Origin: an uncultured Clostridia bacterium
GTDB taxonomy: Bacteria; Bacillota; Clostridia; Oscillospirales; Ruminococcaceae
DNA length: 20,918 bases
Reading direction: 5' to 3'
Assembly (NCBI GenBank): GCA_947177545.1
Contig: CAMWVF010000003.1
Coordinates: 1 to 20,918 of the forward strand
In this document: one piece after another, positions 19,402-20,918 of the stretch
Layout of the letters: each line of letters opens with the position of its first letter
How positions within the stretch are numbered: the first letter of the stretch is position 1
Made by a program: the position numbers and the translations under genes
The notes under the pieces: model-generated
The model's database searches: none
The model's input: the letters and a program-made list of their open reading frames with translations, nothing else
What the model was told of the DNA's origin: nothing

Positions 19402-20145
19402 ATGACTTTTGTTGAAAAATTGGATGATTTAATAAAACAGAAAGGCATAACGCGAAACCAAATGCTTTTAGAAGCAAATTTGGGTCGAAATTCATTTGTA
19501 AATTGGTCTAATCGGGAATCATTACCTACTGGAACTGCAATAGTTGCTCTTGCGCAGTATTTTAACGTGTCAGCGGATTACCTCTTAGGATTGGATACAG
19601 ATTCCAATCAGAAGAATAAAATCTCTTCTGGCAAAAAGAGGATATCCACACACGATAGGGCTTATGATTTTATAAAATATAGAGTCGGGTGGGAAGATGC
19701 CGAGTTTATGTTTGAAGCAGCGGAAATTCCGATTGAAGACAGTGAATACGAAATGCCGACTAAGGTTTTGAAGTGGATTGCTGCGCATTGTGGGGTTGAT
19801 GTATCTTGTTTGACTATCCAAGACGAGATTGAAAAGTGCGAATTTGATGGAACGCCCTATTATGCACAAGAGCTAGAAAACCTTGAGGAATTGCTCAAAG
19901 ATCCTGATATTGAAATGCTGGAAAACAAATACCTTAAAGCTAAGTGTAATAAGTATGCTGAAATATCAATTAAAAAGCTTTGGAAATCGGATAACAAGCT
20001 TCAGCAAGAAGTTATTCAGGGCTTTATGGAATTGATTAATCAGTTTGATGGTGATATTGGCTCACAATTCGCTTTACTTGACAGATCCAGACAGGCTGCC
20101 AAGCAACTTTCCGAGGAAGTAGCCTTGCGTAAAGAAAGGGCATAA
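19402..20145 (+). CDS. CI-like phage repressor, XRE HTH domain with non-S24 C-terminal domain
   Basis: A 247-residue protein with ATG at 19402 after AAGGGAG about nine bases upstream. Residues 5-65 form an XRE helix-turn-helix: KLDDLIKQKGITRNQMLLEA, LGRNSFVNWSNRES, then GTAIVALAQYFNVSADYLLGLD, the normal end of the DNA-binding domain. The C-terminal 170 residues lack the Ala-Gly cleavage site and Ser/Lys dyad of LexA/S24 repressors, and lack a ImmA-type HExxH. They are helical and acidic with long helices (LENLEELLKDPDIEMLENKY). Induction would therefore not be by simple RecA-driven self-cleavage. Its position divergent from the Cro-like gene makes it the lysogenic repressor with good confidence. 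Confidence 0.85.
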   Translation: MTFVEKLDDLIKQKGITRNQMLLEANLGRNSFVNWSNRESLPTGTAIVALAQYFNVSADYLLGLDTDSNQKNKISSGKKRISTHDRAYDFIKYRVGWEDAEFMFEAAEIPIEDSEYEMPTKVLKWIAAHCGVDVSCLTIQDEIEKCEFDGTPYYAQELENLEELLKDPDIEMLENKYLKAKCNKYAEISIKKLWKSDNKLQQEVIQGFMELINQFDGDIGSQFALLDRSRQAAKQLSEEVALRKERA

Positions 20146-20210
20146 AAATAATCGTAAATACAAAATACCGCACCTGAGTAGATACGGTATTGTAAGGTGG
20201 AGAAAATGCA

Positions 20211-20918
20211 ATGGGAGAACAGCAAGATTCCTTTTTAAAATTGGAAACGTATATAAAGCAGCGTAGAATAGCTTTTATATCGTTCATTGTGTGTTGTGTG
20301 ATTGCTTTTATATGCGGAGCAGATACTTTCGATAAGGTGTCCACATGGTTTTGGATAATGATGACCATTGCAGCTCTTATACTAACATTGGTGATAAATT
20401 CCAAATATAACGAGGCGTGTGACGAATGGGATGATAAAAAAGCTTCGCAGCACGATAAAGAAATACGAGAACTTGAAAAAGAGATTAAAGCAATCTCTAA
20501 CACCATAAACAGTTATAAGTTAGAAGTTTTTCAATATGAAAAGGAAAATAAGGTGCTGAAAGAGCATATTTCTGCTCTTGAGACGGACAAGGTGCGACTT
20601 CGGGGAGAAATCAATAGTCTAAATGAACGATTGCGTATGCAGTCCAAAGAAGCAGATAACAGCGCAGGCGGGCTAAACTTGTTATCGGAAAACAGAAAGC
20701 TGCAAAAAGAACTCGAGATGTACACCAGCGGTTCTGATAAGGTTCGGTGGGAAAATGAGAGACTTAAATGTGAAGTTGCTGGGTTAAGAAAACTACTTTC
20801 GGAAAAAGAAAAACCTGCTTCAGTTACGGACAAGCCGCAAGAGGAGCAGGTCAAAAAGGTTATAGCTGTTGAAGTTAGTGAGATTCCAATAGATAAAAAC
20901 GTTGATGCCGTATTAGAC
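20211..20918 (+). CDS. Membrane-anchored coiled-coil protein, cut by window edge
   Basis: ATG at 20211 with AAGGTGG ten bases upstream, 65 bases after the repressor, same strand; the frame is open for 236 codons to the edge. Two membrane helices are near the N-terminus: residues about 21-37 (AFISFIVCCVIAFICG) and about 50-64 (WIMMTIAALILTLVI), with only a short loop between. The rest is a long heptad-patterned coiled coil (KEIRELEKEIKAISNTINSY, then EISALETDK-type repeats) ending in a Pro/Glu-rich linker. It is likely a lysogen-expressed membrane protein; superinfection exclusion is a guess from position. The AATACCG/CGGTATT repeat before it (20164-20191) has no U-run. Confidence 0.7.
   Translation, partial: MGEQQDSFLKLETYIKQRRIAFISFIVCCVIAFICGADTFDKVSTWFWIMMTIAALILTLVINSKYNEACDEWDDKKASQHDKEIRELEKEIKAISNTINSYKLEVFQYEKENKVLKEHISALETDKVRLRGEINSLNERLRMQSKEADNSAGGLNLLSENRKLQKELEMYTSGSDKVRWENERLKCEVAGLRKLLSEKEKPASVTDKPQEEQVKKVIAVEVSEIPIDKNVDAVLD

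Noticed and set aside
20164..20191. Inverted repeat AATACCG/CGGTATT after the repressor, as a terminator
   Set aside because: The 14-base loop is followed by GTAAGG rather than a T-run, and the next gene follows in the same direction; it is at most a weak RNA hairpin.

Overview
The window reads as the early half of a temperate tailed-phage genome, most likely a prophage or phage of a Gram-positive anaerobe of the Clostridia (Oscillospirales/Lachnospirales type). This placement is inferred from moderate GC, near-universal strong GGAGG-type ribosome binding sites, frequent GTG/TTG starts, and a gene set (DUF2800, DUF2815, family A polymerase, VapE-like primase/helicase, VRR-NUC nuclease, SNF2-like helicase, C5 methyltransferase, YopX) that recurs as one block in Firmicutes siphophages. 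No structural, lysis or integrase gene, tRNA, rRNA, IS or CRISPR array is visible.

Layout. Positions 18978-19401 form a divergent lysogeny switch. Rightward (+) lies a CI-type repressor (19402-20145) and then a two-helix membrane/coiled-coil protein cut by the window end. Leftward (-) a strong promoter (TTGACA, 17 bp, TAGAAT) drives a long operon. Its order is: a leader with a 23-codon ORF and hairpins, a Cro-like protein, several small proteins, a P/Q-rich protein, a DUF2800 Fe-S/PD-(D/E)XK nuclease-like protein, a DUF2815 ssDNA-binding-like protein, DNA polymerase, VapE-like primase/helicase, VRR-NUC, SNF2 helicase, a Myb/HTH protein, a C5 DNA methyltransferase, and a tail of small accessory genes. 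That tail includes a cysteine-rich protein with a putative clamp-binding C-terminus, a radical SAM enzyme, YopX and a DUF4406 protein. Most genes touch or overlap by 1-14 bases, so translational coupling is likely.

The replication genes form a self-contained module: ssDNA binding and end processing (DUF2815/DUF2800), synthesis (PolA), priming/unwinding (VapE), and junction or flap processing and remodelling (VRR-NUC, SNF2). The VapE gene is broken in this sequence: one extra A in a short A-run shifts the frame, and its expected start codon is ATA rather than ATG.

The least expected element is a compact plus-strand transcription unit in the 152-bp gap between two minus-strand genes (17512-17663). 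It has a perfect consensus promoter (TTGACA, 17 bp, TATAAT), a 14-bp palindrome over its -35 box, an internal hairpin, and a 12-bp stem plus T-rich tail as terminator. It predicts a roughly 90-nt RNA antisense to the operon transcript. A second RNA-level signal is a set of hairpins before polA, one arm of which can pair with the polA ribosome binding site at 11 of 12 positions. Several genes under 60 codons, including a 42-residue membrane protein at 2502-2630, were found by reading the gaps directly.
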